A stretch of DNA of 14,802 bases, from positions 1 through 14,802 of the forward strand of contig CAZHJE010000016.1 in assembly GCA_964532965.1 (NCBI GenBank), given 5' to 3'. The position numbers and the translations under genes are program-made. The DNA is from CAZHJE01 sp964532965. Lineage in GTDB: Bacteria; Patescibacteriota; WWE3; UBA101185; UBA10185. Under the pieces are notes generated by a model, which searched no databases, had not been told where the DNA came from, and worked only from the letters and a program-made list of their open reading frames with translations. The first letter of the stretch is position 1. Every line of letters begins with the position of its first letter. Positions 8,601-14,322 of the stretch are shown here, one piece after another.

Positions 8601-9210
8601 AATAGCGTTATTAGGTATAGAAGAAACTTATGATATTGAAGTTGAAAGCAGCCACAATTTTATTGCGAATGGCTTTTTTGTTCATAACAGCAAGCTTACT
8701 ATGAAGTATCCTTCATGCTATTTAGTAGGTGAAGGCGCTCATGGCGAAGTACTTTCTATTGCGTATGCAAGTAAAAATCAACATCAAGACGCAGGTGCTA
8801 AAATGGTACACACAGCGCCCAATACTACATCAACAATAATATCTAAATCAGTAAGCGTAAATGGCGGAAGAAGTAGTTATAGAGGGCTTGTATCTGTTAC
8901 ACCAAGTGCTAAAAATGTTAAATCAAGAGTGGAATGTGATGCTTTAATACTTGATGACGAATCACGATCCGACACATATCCAACAATGCTTATAAATGAA
9001 AGCAGCGCAAACATAGAGCATGAGGCAACGGTTAGTAAAATTGGCGAAGAAAAACTCTTTTATTTAATGAGTAGAGGCTTAACTGAAATTGAGGCTATGA
9101 GCCTAATTGTTTCTGGTTTTATTGAACCTATTGTAAAAGAGCTACCGCTCGAGTATGCCGTTGAATTAAATAGATTAATTGAGTTAGAAATGGAAGGTAG
9201 TGTAGGTTAG
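5659..9210 (+). CDS. sufB: SufB Fe-S scaffold protein precursor interrupted by two inteins
   Basis: 1183 residues, against about 470 for normal SufB. The exteins are residues 1-234, 610-671 and 1011-1183 (469 aa in all). They join as HYVEG+CTAPVYSS and DGNLG+SKLTMKYPS, which restores the conserved SufB sequence. The C-terminal extein keeps a conserved cysteine (C1093, or C379 after splicing, in RVECDA) that corresponds to the sulfur-accepting Cys of E. coli SufB. It also keeps the NIEHEATVSKIGEE segment with the conserved His-Glu pair. SufB forms the beta-helix scaffold with SufD and SufC where the cluster is built. Function requires two protein-splicing events. It sits between sufC and sufD, with its stop 1 base before the sufD start. 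Confidence 0.95.
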   Translation: MSKDNLDLNANYTNKYGFHVDNSAYVYKAQKGINEDVVKNISKMKQEPSWMTEFRLKSYRLFLQKEMPTWGGNLADINFENIYYYLKPTDKEQKRWEDVPKEMKETFDRLGIPEAEKKHLAGVKAQFESEVIYGSLLAELEEQGVIFLGTDDALKKYPHFFEEYFGKIIPPHDNKFAALNSAVWSGGSFVYIPKGVHVKRPLQAYFRINAMNMGQFERTLIIADEGSFAHYVEGCFTKGHKVTVKEGYKNIEDIKVGDIVLTSKGRYKKVYKTQKRQHRGYMYNIKVYGLSDEEFNVTPVHPFLVTKRSQKNERNKSYETEWVEAQDLKEKDYLVVPLISHSNAQETNRTFSITYRGVKEDLSVKLCPEFFRLIGYYLAEGSIEERGYLKFSFNINEMEFVNDIKNIIEKLFKHTKFHEFKYKDRKGIELVISSAKIARIFKEFGTLANKKSIPVWVMESSEENKKNLIIGYFRGDGNYYNKKNKHGLKEIFRMNTVSLYLALGMRDILLSLGIVAFLNKRLRGKDNRQDMYTIGVSGEFLIDFGKLVGIEVQNSLNNKKRATKFFIDTNYAYLPIKSISKHLVAKQTVYNFSVLDDESYVCNGVAVHNCTAPVYSSDSLHSAVVEVIVKPNARFRYTTIQNWSNNVYNLVTKRARVEKDGVMEWIDGNLGCLTGDSKVFLKAGVKNIKDIVVGDDVFTLGADLKPRLDKVTAKKNSGKQKVYKLITQNSREICATNNHPFLVLKKIGKYTYLSWKELKDISEGDLVAISGELPDLGVPYDINFTRRKGTVKNISLIKETTDDLMWFLGFYIGDGYCDKTRVYIAVPNDDPAHTKITAAIENIFGLDYEIRGVTVRVNSTNLVAFIKDLGFTGNARTKRIPMWVFELPLSQKKAFIEGYIAADGHFRKNHKNISITSVSKELLQDVKTLALTCGLDPTKISKWTRKEKKPLGKEIKEYTHYFLYFGESVFDSTLSFSKVSKIALLGIEETYDIEVESSHNFIANGFFVHNSKLTMKYPSCYLVGEGAHGEVLSIAYASKNQHQDAGAKMVHTAPNTTSTIISKSVSVNGGRSSYRGLVSVTPSAKNVKSRVECDALILDDESRSDTYPTMLINESSANIEHEATVSKIGEEKLFYLMSRGLTEIEAMSLIVSGFIEPIVKELPLEYAVELNRLIELEMEGSVG
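6361..7485 (+). mobile_element. Intein 1 of SufB (375 aa, LAGLIDADG type)
   Basis: In-frame insertion covering residues 235-609, between VEG and CTAP. Splicing motifs are complete: nucleophile Cys235, block B TPVH (T298, H301), and C-terminal VHN with penultimate H608 and terminal N609, followed by extein Cys610. The centre carries two LAGLIDADG motifs, LIGYYLAEG (E380) and IIGYFRGDG (D476), so the homing endonuclease looks intact. The insertion lies in a strongly conserved part of SufB, as expected for inteins; the GCTAP region is, from memory, also a site used by a mycobacterial SufB intein. Splicing should be autocatalytic. Confidence 0.94.
7672..8688 (+). mobile_element. Intein 2 of SufB (339 aa, LAGLIDADG type)
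   Basis: In-frame insertion covering residues 672-1010, between GNLG and SKLTMKYP, only 62 extein residues after intein 1. Splicing motifs: nucleophile Cys672 in CLTGDSKV, block B TNNH (T736, H739), block F around YDIEVESSHNFIANG, and C-terminal H1009-N1010 followed by extein Ser1011. The two endonuclease motifs are FLGFYIGDG (D814) and IEGYIAADG (D903), both with the acidic residue. It uses Ser at +1 whereas intein 1 uses Cys, and beyond the general motifs the two show little obvious similarity, so independent acquisition is likely. Confidence 0.94.
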
Positions 9211-9211
9211 C

Positions 9212-9802
9212 ATGAACAGTGTATTAGTTTCTCTAGAAAAAGAAATCGTCATAAAGGTTACAGAAGATACTCAGTATATATTAGATACTTATGGTATAGA
9301 TAAAGATGTTGAGCATACGTTTACTTTAGTGTTTGAAACACCTGGGGTTTCTGCTGAAATTATTGGCTTATATAATTTACAAGATAACATGTCCTTATAT
9401 CTAACAACTATTGCACATCATGTTGCACAAAATACAGCCTGTTTAACTACCATTAGAGGCGTTTTGAATAATAATTGTGATGCAAAGTATATTGGTAAAA
9501 TAAAAATAGATAAAAGTGCTCAGCACACAAGCTCGTTTTTAGACGATAGTGTATTGGTTCTTGGAGATAACACAAAACATAGATCAGATCCAATACTAGA
9601 AATAGAAGCAAACGATGTCAAAGCATCACATGGGTCAACTACAGGAAGAATAGATACCTCACACATATATTATTTACAAAGTAGAGGGTTAAATACATTA
9701 GAAGCGCAAAGTATTATTGTGCAAGGCTATTTCGAAAATATACTTAACAAGATTACTGATGTTACTATTAAAGATAAAGTTAGAGAGCAGTTAATACAAT
9801 AA
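9212..9802 (+). CDS. sufD: Short SufD-like scaffold protein
   Basis: 196 residues, under half the usual SufD length of about 420. It keeps a SufB/SufD beta-helix segment and the typical C-terminal signature: DVKASHGSTTGRID with H140, the residue equivalent to the conserved His of E. coli SufD that lies at the SufB-SufD interface, then YYLQSRGL and EAQSIIVQGYF. The N-terminal region found in longer SufD proteins is missing. This does not look like a frameshift: sufB ends 1 base before the ATG, leaving no room for a lost 5' part. A minimal SufD forming a heterodimer with SufB is the likely role. Its stop overlaps the sufS start by one base (TAATG). Confidence 0.88.
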   Translation: MNSVLVSLEKEIVIKVTEDTQYILDTYGIDKDVEHTFTLVFETPGVSAEIIGLYNLQDNMSLYLTTIAHHVAQNTACLTTIRGVLNNNCDAKYIGKIKIDKSAQHTSSFLDDSVLVLGDNTKHRSDPILEIEANDVKASHGSTTGRIDTSHIYYLQSRGLNTLEAQSIIVQGYFENILNKITDVTIKDKVREQLIQ

Positions 9803-11025
9803 TGACTAATATAGTTGATTGTAAAAAAGATTTTCCGATATTTAAACAAAATTATGAGGGTAATGCCCTAGTATATTTAGATAGTGCTGCAACTTCTCAA
9901 AAACCACACTCTGTGATTGATTCGCAAGTGGAATACTATTCTAGATATAATGCAAACGTATCTAGAGGCTCTAATTTTTTAGCAGATCTGGCAACACAAA
10001 AGTTTGATCAGGCAAGAAATACAATTGCAAAGTTCATTAATGCAAAACCAAATGAACTTATTTTTACAAAAAACTCTACAGAAGCTTTAAATATGATTGC
10101 GTTTGGCTGGGGATTACAAAACTTATCTGCATCCGACGTTATATTAACAACAATCGAAGAGCATAATAGTAGTGTACTGCCTTTTAGAAATGTTGCTACC
10201 CTAACTAATGCAAAAGTGGAGTATATAGATATACTTTATGATGGCACTCTTGTACCTGAGTGGGAAAAAAAGATTACCCAAAACGTTAAACTTATTGTAT
10301 TAACTCATATATCCAATGTATTAGGAACTATACTCCCAATAAAAGAGCTAGTTAAAAAAGCACACGAGGTTGGTGCGGTAGTGGTAGTTGATGGTTCTCA
10401 AGCAGTATCTCATATACCTGTCGATATGTTAGATCTAGCTTGTGATTTTTATGTTTTTTCTGGCCATAAAATGTTGGGCCCCACAGGTATTGGAGTGTTA
10501 TACGGTAAAGCTAGCTGTCTCGAAAACATGTCCCCGATGTTTTTAGGTGGTGGTACTGTAAAAGATGTAGATGATACAAGTTATGAATTAAGACCTATTC
10601 CAGAAAGATTCGAAGCAGGTACTCCAAATATTGCAGGTGCTATTGGGCTTGGTGTAGCAGTTGACTATATTAATGCTTTAGGAATAAGTAATATACAAAA
10701 ACATGATCAAATGCTATGTACATACGCGTTTGAGAAACTAAGTGCTATTGCTGATATAAAAATATTAGGTACAACTAATGTATCAAAACGGTCTAGTTTA
10801 TTATCTTTTTATGTAGATAATGTCCACTCACATGATATTTCTTCAATTTTAAGTACACATGGTGTAGTTGTTAGATCTGGGCTACATTGTGCGATGCAAT
10901 TATATAAAAAACTAGATGTACCGAGTTCTACGCGTATTAGCTTTCATGTATACAATACAAAAGAAGATATAGATGTGTTTATTAATGCATTAAAAAAAGC
11001 ATTGGAGATATTACAAAAAAAATAG
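9802..11025 (+). CDS. sufS: Cysteine desulfurase SufS
   Basis: 407 residues, the normal length for group II cysteine desulfurases. A PLP enzyme that removes sulfur from cysteine, giving alanine and an enzyme persulfide for Fe-S assembly. Seen: LDSAATSQKP near the N-terminus, STEALN, EEHNSS, THISNVLG, DGSQAVSHIPVDM, the PLP lysine K223 in SGHKMLGPTG, RFEAGTPN, and the catalytic cysteine C363 in RSGLHCAMQ on a short loop, as expected for SufS rather than IscS. All key residues are present. It overlaps the sufD stop by one base and ends 1 base before sufU, consistent with SufS-SufU sulfur relay. Confidence 0.96.
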   Translation: MTNIVDCKKDFPIFKQNYEGNALVYLDSAATSQKPHSVIDSQVEYYSRYNANVSRGSNFLADLATQKFDQARNTIAKFINAKPNELIFTKNSTEALNMIAFGWGLQNLSASDVILTTIEEHNSSVLPFRNVATLTNAKVEYIDILYDGTLVPEWEKKITQNVKLIVLTHISNVLGTILPIKELVKKAHEVGAVVVVDGSQAVSHIPVDMLDLACDFYVFSGHKMLGPTGIGVLYGKASCLENMSPMFLGGGTVKDVDDTSYELRPIPERFEAGTPNIAGAIGLGVAVDYINALGISNIQKHDQMLCTYAFEKLSAIADIKILGTTNVSKRSSLLSFYVDNVHSHDISSILSTHGVVVRSGLHCAMQLYKKLDVPSSTRISFHVYNTKEDIDVFINALKKALEILQKK

Positions 11026-11026
11026 T

Positions 11027-11407
11027 ATGTCAGATATTTACCAACGAGAAGAACTGCTAGAAATTTATAAAAATCCTCAAAATAGGGGAATACTCGATAA
11101 CCCCAGTGTAAATGTTACTGAAAGTAATCCAATGTGTGGAGATGTATTAACAATCATGCTTGATATCAAAGATAGTATAATTGTTGATGTTAAATATGAC
11201 GGTGACGCATGCGCTGTTGCTATAATATCGGCAGCACTAGTTACAGAAGACATTATAGGGAGGGATTTAGCTTATGTTAAGGGTCTTACTAAAGATTATG
11301 TATTGTCTTTGTTGAATACTGATTTAACAACAAGTAGAATCAAATGTGCTACATTAATTTTAGATGCTTTAAAAAAAGCAGTAAACGCATATGAATCAAA
11401 AAGCTAA
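11027..11407 (+). CDS. sufU: SufU/IscU-type sulfur-transfer protein
   Basis: 126 residues. All three cysteines of the IscU/SufU fold are present: C37 in NPMCGD (with D39), C62 in GDACAVAIISAA and C107 in SRIKCATL. In Firmicutes and Actinobacteria SufU is a zinc protein that accepts persulfide from SufS. The position straight after sufS supports that job rather than that of an IscU scaffold. The usual SufU insertion before the third cysteine looks short or absent here, so an IscU-like scaffold role cannot be excluded. Its 3' end overlaps the next gene by 17 bases, suggesting translational coupling. Confidence 0.9.
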   Translation: MSDIYQREELLEIYKNPQNRGILDNPSVNVTESNPMCGDVLTIMLDIKDSIIVDVKYDGDACAVAIISAALVTEDIIGRDLAYVKGLTKDYVLSLLNTDLTTSRIKCATLILDALKKAVNAYESKS

Positions 11408-11654
11408 AAAAACACATACTAAAAATAAAGATGAGATTACAGTGTATGTAAAACGTGACGATAATCTTGCGGACATACTATTTAAATATCCCGATACCGC
11501 CGAGGTTTTTACCGATTACGGGCTCCATTGTGTTGGTTGCTTTGCAAATTCGTTTGATACGGTTGAATCTGGAGCTAAAATACACGGAATGTCTGAAGAG
11601 GAAATTGACGAAATGTTAGCAAGAGTTAATGAGGTTGTTAAATTTAGTGAGTAA
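11391..11654 (+). CDS. DUF1858-type small CxxC redox protein
   Basis: 87 residues: a Lys-rich N-terminus of about 14 residues, then a small helical domain. VKRDDNLADILFKYPDTAEV is followed by FTDYGLHCVGC with the C47-x2-C50 pair, then FANSFDTVESGAKIHGMS. This matches the DUF1858 domain, also known as the hybrid-cluster-protein-associated redox disulfide domain (TIGR03980-like). The ATG lies inside the end of sufU. The biochemical role of the family is not established; a thiol-disulfide, sulfur-carrier or metal-handling role in SUF assembly is inferred from the CxxC pair and the operon position. Domain identification is fairly firm. Confidence 0.82.
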   Translation: MNQKAKKTHTKNKDEITVYVKRDDNLADILFKYPDTAEVFTDYGLHCVGCFANSFDTVESGAKIHGMSEEEIDEMLARVNEVVKFSE

Positions 11655-11657
11655 TAT

Positions 11658-11903
11658 ATGGCAGAAATGACTATAAAAAAAATACATAAAGTTGTAGTTG
11701 ATAGGAATTTATGCATTGGTGCTACTACATGTGTTGTAGTTTCTCCAAATGGCTTTGAGATGGATGATACTAATATCGCAGTTGTTAAAAAAGATGCCGA
11801 AAAGCTACCAGACGATGAGCTTTTAATGGCTGCGCAGTCTTGTCCTGTTGCTGCAATTTATCTTTATGATCAAGACGGCAAGCAGATTTTTCCCGAAAAA
11901 TAA
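11658..11903 (+). CDS. Small ferredoxin with three cluster cysteines, [3Fe-4S] type predicted
   Basis: 81 residues. Cluster-binding pattern C19-IGATT-C25 plus C62 in SCPVAAIYL. The second cysteine of the usual CxxCxxC motif is replaced by Ala22. This C-x5-C ... CP layout is known from [3Fe-4S] ferredoxins such as those partnering actinobacterial P450s. The acidic stretches (FEMDDTN, DAEKLPDDE) fit an electron carrier. As last gene of the suf operon, 3 bases after the DUF1858 gene, it could supply electrons for cluster assembly or be a client of the pathway. The cluster type is inferred from cysteine count; a non-cysteine fourth ligand is possible. Confidence 0.88.
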   Translation: MAEMTIKKIHKVVVDRNLCIGATTCVVVSPNGFEMDDTNIAVVKKDAEKLPDDELLMAAQSCPVAAIYLYDQDGKQIFPEK

Positions 11904-11909
11904 CTAAAG

Positions 11910-11918
11910 TGTTAAAAT
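11910..11918 (+). promoter_or_regulatory. Extended -10 promoter of raiA
   Basis: TG-T-TAAAAT is an extended -10 element with a hexamer matching TATAAT at 5 of 6 positions. The ATG at 11925 begins 6 bases after it, at the expected transcription start, so the message would be leaderless. No convincing -35 lies 17 bp upstream, which extended -10 promoters can do without. It falls in the 21-base gap after the ferredoxin gene, so read-through from the suf operon may also contribute. Confidence 0.55.
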
Positions 11919-11924
11919 ATACTT

Positions 11925-12290
11925 ATGAAATATCAAATAACATCAGATAATATGTCTGTCACAGACAGTATGAAGTTTTTAGTTCAGGCCAAACTCGAAA
12001 AGCTAGAGCGTAAATGGGAAGATATCCCAGAAGATTCGAAATTTGGTAGAATCGTTTTAAATAAAGCGCCGGATGACACTTTTGTTGTTAAAATAGAAAT
12101 ATCTCTTGATGGGGAGGCATTTTTTGTAACAGAAACAGGTTATGAATTAGAGACTGCTCTTATTGACACAGTTAATGAGCTTGATAGAATCTACCGTAAG
12201 AAAAAAGAGAAAATATCATCTGAAAAATGGAAAGATTCTAATAAAGAAGAGTTAGACGAAAAGATAATAGAAAATTTGATAGCAGAGTGA
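11925..12290 (+). CDS. raiA: Ribosome hibernation-promoting factor, short form (HPF/RaiA family)
   Basis: 121 residues. It resembles the N-terminal domain of HPF/RaiA/YfiA: ITSDNMSVTDSMKFLVQAKLEKLERK at the start, then a beta strand with FVVKIEISLDG, then GYELETALIDTVNELDRIYRKKKEK. It would bind the 30S decoding region and mRNA channel in slow growth and silence or protect ribosomes. Length fits the short type, with no long-HPF dimerisation domain; the last 25 or so residues are a charged Lys/Glu tail. It has its own predicted promoter and no Shine-Dalgarno motif. A tRNA gene follows after 10 bases. Short HPF and RaiA cannot be told apart here. Confidence 0.88.
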   Translation: MKYQITSDNMSVTDSMKFLVQAKLEKLERKWEDIPEDSKFGRIVLNKAPDDTFVVKIEISLDGEAFFVTETGYELETALIDTVNELDRIYRKKKEKISSEKWKDSNKEELDEKIIENLIAE

Positions 12291-12300
12291 ATATAATTTT

Positions 12301-12376
12301 GGGTGCTTAGCTCAGTTGGTAGAGCGCGCGTCTTATACACGCGTGGTCCCTGGTTCGAGCCCAGGAGCACCCACCA
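12301..12376 (+). tRNA. tRNA-Ile(UAU)
   Basis: A canonical 76-nt cloverleaf. The 7-bp acceptor stem GGGTGCT/AGCACCC is perfect. The D stem is GCTC/GAGC, the anticodon stem CGCGT/ACGCG encloses loop CTTATAC, and the T stem is CCTGG/CCAGG with loop TTCGAGC. Discriminator A73 and an encoded CCA end are present. Anticodon positions 34-36 read TAT, which decodes AUA (Ile). This anticodon is unusual in bacteria, which mostly read AUA with a lysidine-modified CAU tRNA. The acceptor end resembles tRNA-Val, so identity rests on the anticodon and A73. It lies between raiA and the next gene, perhaps processed from a shared transcript. Confidence 0.93.
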
Positions 12377-12400
12377 TTAAGGTTTAGCGAAGATAAACTA

Positions 12401-13264
12401 ATGACTGCGGACAATCAAGACACACTTCAAAACACACCAGAAAAAAGTACTAAATCGGCTGTAAAGATACTTTTTATAATTATTGTTTTATCTTTTGTTA
12501 ATTTAGGCTTAGCAGCTTATACTTTTACAACCAAAGAAGAAAATCTAGCAAAGCCTCTGCAAGTAACTAATACCAATATAACTAATGAAGTTAAAAACTT
12601 ATCTTTAACGGATGTACTTGCAAATGCACCGGCGTTATTACATAAAATTGCTTTAGGTGATGGGAGTACATTGTTTGTTATTAGATCTTCAGAAGAGCAT
12701 CAAGGTTGTTTTTTAGGTGTGACCTGTGGAATATTTTTACTTGACCCTAATGATAAGTTTTCTTTTTTAGGTGACTTAAAAGATTCAGATGGATCGTATG
12801 AAATTGCAGCAGATAACAATGTATATTTTTACTCTTTGGGAGGAGATGCTGGCGAATCTTACCGTTCTTTAAAAGCATATAATCCTGAAACAGCACTTTT
12901 TTCTATTGTTGCCAAAGAGACAACATCAGTTTATGCTAATCCCACAGCACTTGAGAGATTGGAGGCGTGCGCTACAGATACACGCGCAAACTCAACTATT
13001 TATTTGTACAACAACTCAGTTACAAAAACATTTGCATTTACGCAATGTGGTGATAAAGGTTTGTTTAGAAATGGAGACGATTCTTACACTGAGTTTGATA
13101 TAAGTACCTTACCTTTTATATCAGATGAAGAGTTGTTACAAACAGCAAATACTTTAGGACTAAAAAACGATAGCGCTAATGCTTTAAGGTTGTCATATGA
13201 AGATCTACATAACGTGTATTTTGAACTTGAAACAGGCATGCTAAGGTTTCAAAAAGCTAATTAA
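12401..13264 (+). CDS. Membrane-anchored extracytoplasmic protein of unknown function
   Basis: 287 residues. A polar N-terminus (about 20 residues) precedes one hydrophobic segment (about 21-42, KILFIIIVLSFVNLGLAAY), then a C-terminal domain of about 240 residues rich in beta-type and aromatic sequence. Several cysteines are present (GCFLGVTCG, EACATD, FTQCGD), which could pair as disulfides outside the cell. Short stretches such as LYNNSVTKTFAF and FFLLDPND-like segments suggest repeated beta strands, perhaps a propeller-like fold, but I cannot assign a family. The ATG at 12401 is 24 bases after the tRNA CCA end; the upstream sequence has only a weak GAAG as ribosome-binding signal. It ends convergent to the recombinase gene. 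Confidence 0.75.
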   Translation: MTADNQDTLQNTPEKSTKSAVKILFIIIVLSFVNLGLAAYTFTTKEENLAKPLQVTNTNITNEVKNLSLTDVLANAPALLHKIALGDGSTLFVIRSSEEHQGCFLGVTCGIFLLDPNDKFSFLGDLKDSDGSYEIAADNNVYFYSLGGDAGESYRSLKAYNPETALFSIVAKETTSVYANPTALERLEACATDTRANSTIYLYNNSVTKTFAFTQCGDKGLFRNGDDSYTEFDISTLPFISDEELLQTANTLGLKNDSANALRLSYEDLHNVYFELETGMLRFQKAN

Positions 13265-13285
13265 ACGATAGTAGTTTCGTATTAA
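13261..13285. terminator. Weak bidirectional hairpin between convergent genes
   Basis: TTAAACGA, loop TAGTAGTT, then TCGTATTAA form an imperfect 8-bp AT-rich stem with one bulge. It spans the stop codons of both converging genes. No U-tract follows on either strand, so termination activity is uncertain. Confidence 0.25.
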
Positions 13286-14151
13286 AGAACACCAAGTTCC
13301 ATTTTTTCTTCCTCGGTTTCTTTTTCGATATATTCTAAATAACGCTCTGTAGTGGATAATCTTTTATGACCTACAATTTTAGATATAAGTTGAATGCTTG
13401 TGCCTTGTGCTAGGTGGTGAGCAATAAAAGTATGCCTCAAATCGTTTACTTTAGCATTCTCAACACCCGCTAGTTTAAAATACCTGTCGATAGTGGATCT
13501 AATATTTCTAACAAGTAAAGCATTACCGGTCTTTGTAATAAAAAAATGTTTTGCATTTTCAAGTGCCGGCCGTATTTCGTTTAAATATTTTTTCATTGCT
13601 TCAACAGCGGCTTTATTTAAAGGTACTGTTCTATAGTTTCGGCTTGTTCTTTTTGGTACCTCTAGTACTCCATTTTCAAAGTTAATGTGCTTAACTTCTA
13701 GTAAGGATAGCTCAGAAATAGAAAGTCCTGTTTGAATTAACACCTCGATCATAGTAAAAGTTCTAATATCGTCTCTTGCGGTATCTCTTAACGCACGGTA
13801 TTCTAATTTGGATAGTATTCTTGGTGCTTTTACTTTAACTTTTGGATGCTTTAGTTGTTCTGCAACGTCAATCTGAATAAAATTATTATCTTTTAAGAAT
13901 CTAAAGAATGTTTTTGTTGCATTAGTTTTTCTGGAAATTGTTTTATTTGTTAATCCAACTGCGGATAACTTTTTCATAAAATCACTTAAATGTTCTGTAT
14001 ATATTTCTGAAACACCTTCAATACCCTGTTTAAAAAGGTGTTCAATAAGTTGTTCAATATCTTTTTCGTAGGCTATTATTGTTGAAGCAGATTTGCCTTT
14101 TTGCTTTAAGTGCTCAACAAACTTTTTATGTGCCTCGTCTGTTCGTATCAT
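13282..14151 (-). CDS. Tyrosine recombinase/integrase, XerC/D-like, with altered active site
   Basis: 289 residues. The N-terminal SAM-like DNA-binding domain (about 1-95, with KSASTIIAYEKDIEQL and TNKTISRKTNATKTFFRFL) and the catalytic domain (about 110-280) give normal Xer/integrase length. Of the catalytic set, Lys167 (PKRTSRNYRTVPL), Arg239, His262 (IVGHKRLSTTERYLEY) and nucleophile Tyr271 are present. The first Arg, normally in TGLRISEL, is Ser144 (TGLSISEL). The first His of HxLRH is Asn236 (NDLRHTF). Loss of the first Arg usually destroys cleavage, so it may be inactive, use a variant mechanism, or act by DNA binding. It is the only minus-strand gene here, divergent from ftsB across a repeat-rich gap. 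Cargo or genomic-island boundaries are not visible. Confidence 0.88.
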   Translation of the reverse strand: MIRTDEAHKKFVEHLKQKGKSASTIIAYEKDIEQLIEHLFKQGIEGVSEIYTEHLSDFMKKLSAVGLTNKTISRKTNATKTFFRFLKDNNFIQIDVAEQLKHPKVKVKAPRILSKLEYRALRDTARDDIRTFTMIEVLIQTGLSISELSLLEVKHINFENGVLEVPKRTSRNYRTVPLNKAAVEAMKKYLNEIRPALENAKHFFITKTGNALLVRNIRSTIDRYFKLAGVENAKVNDLRHTFIAHHLAQGTSIQLISKIVGHKRLSTTERYLEYIEKETEEEKMELGVL

Positions 14152-14165
14152 TTAAATCTAAGCAG

Positions 14166-14195
14166 TCTATAAATTTGTAACTTAAACCATGTAAA
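14166..14195 (-). promoter_or_regulatory. Candidate promoter of the recombinase gene
   Basis: Read on the minus strand, TTTACA (14190-14195, 5 of 6 to TTGACA) is followed by an 18-bp spacer and TATAGA (14166-14171, 4 of 6 to TATAAT). The start codon lies 14 bases beyond the -10. The -35 box overlaps the TAAACCAT repeats, so repeat-binding protein could control it. Confidence 0.35.
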
Positions 14196-14260
14196 CCATA
14201 CTATATGGGTTAGTGTAGTTAACCGGTAGGGTATAAAGACCTATAGGGCATTATAACCCC
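14183..14260. repeat. Cluster of short direct and inverted repeats in divergent intergenic region
   Basis: This is the structured part of the 171-bp gap (14152-14322) between the recombinase and ftsB. TAAACCAT occurs twice with 9-bp phase (14183-14190, 14192-14199). It is followed, after ACTAT, by ATGGGTTA (14205-14212), an inverted copy with one mismatch. GGTTA (14208-14212) and TAACC (14220-14224) form a second small inverted pair. GGGTATAA (14229-14236) and TTATAACCC (14251-14259) form an imperfect third. Recombinase core/arm sites or operators are possible roles; neither is shown. Confidence 0.45.
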
Positions 14261-14287
14261 TGTATATTTTATGTCAACTTTATAGTA

Positions 14288-14316
14288 TTTACAGGTAATT
14301 TAAGCAGTGATACAGT
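14288..14316 (+). promoter_or_regulatory. Promoter of ftsB/divIC-type gene
   Basis: TTTACA (14288-14293, 5 of 6 to TTGACA), a 17-bp spacer ending in an extended TG-A, then TACAGT (14311-14316, 4 of 6). The ATG at 14323 follows after 6 bases, so the transcript is probably leaderless. No Shine-Dalgarno motif is visible. Confidence 0.6.
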
Positions 14317-14322
14317 GAATAC

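Noticed and set aside
9208..9214. sufD as a frameshifted or broken gene
   Set aside because: sufB ends 1 base before the sufD ATG and no leftover SufD N-terminus is visible in any frame nearby.
4556..12290. Recoded UGA (Gly), as in some candidate phyla
   Set aside because: TGA serves as stop for the 4145-4558 gene and for raiA at sensible family lengths, and no recognised protein contains an in-frame TGA.
12292..12297. TATAAT just before tRNA-Ile as its promoter
   Set aside because: The box ends 3 bases before the mature tRNA, so transcription would start inside the tRNA; no matching -35 is present.
14281..14286. TATAGT as the ftsB -10 box
   Set aside because: No -35 lies at suitable spacing; the TTTACA/TACAGT pair further down is better placed and has an extended TG.
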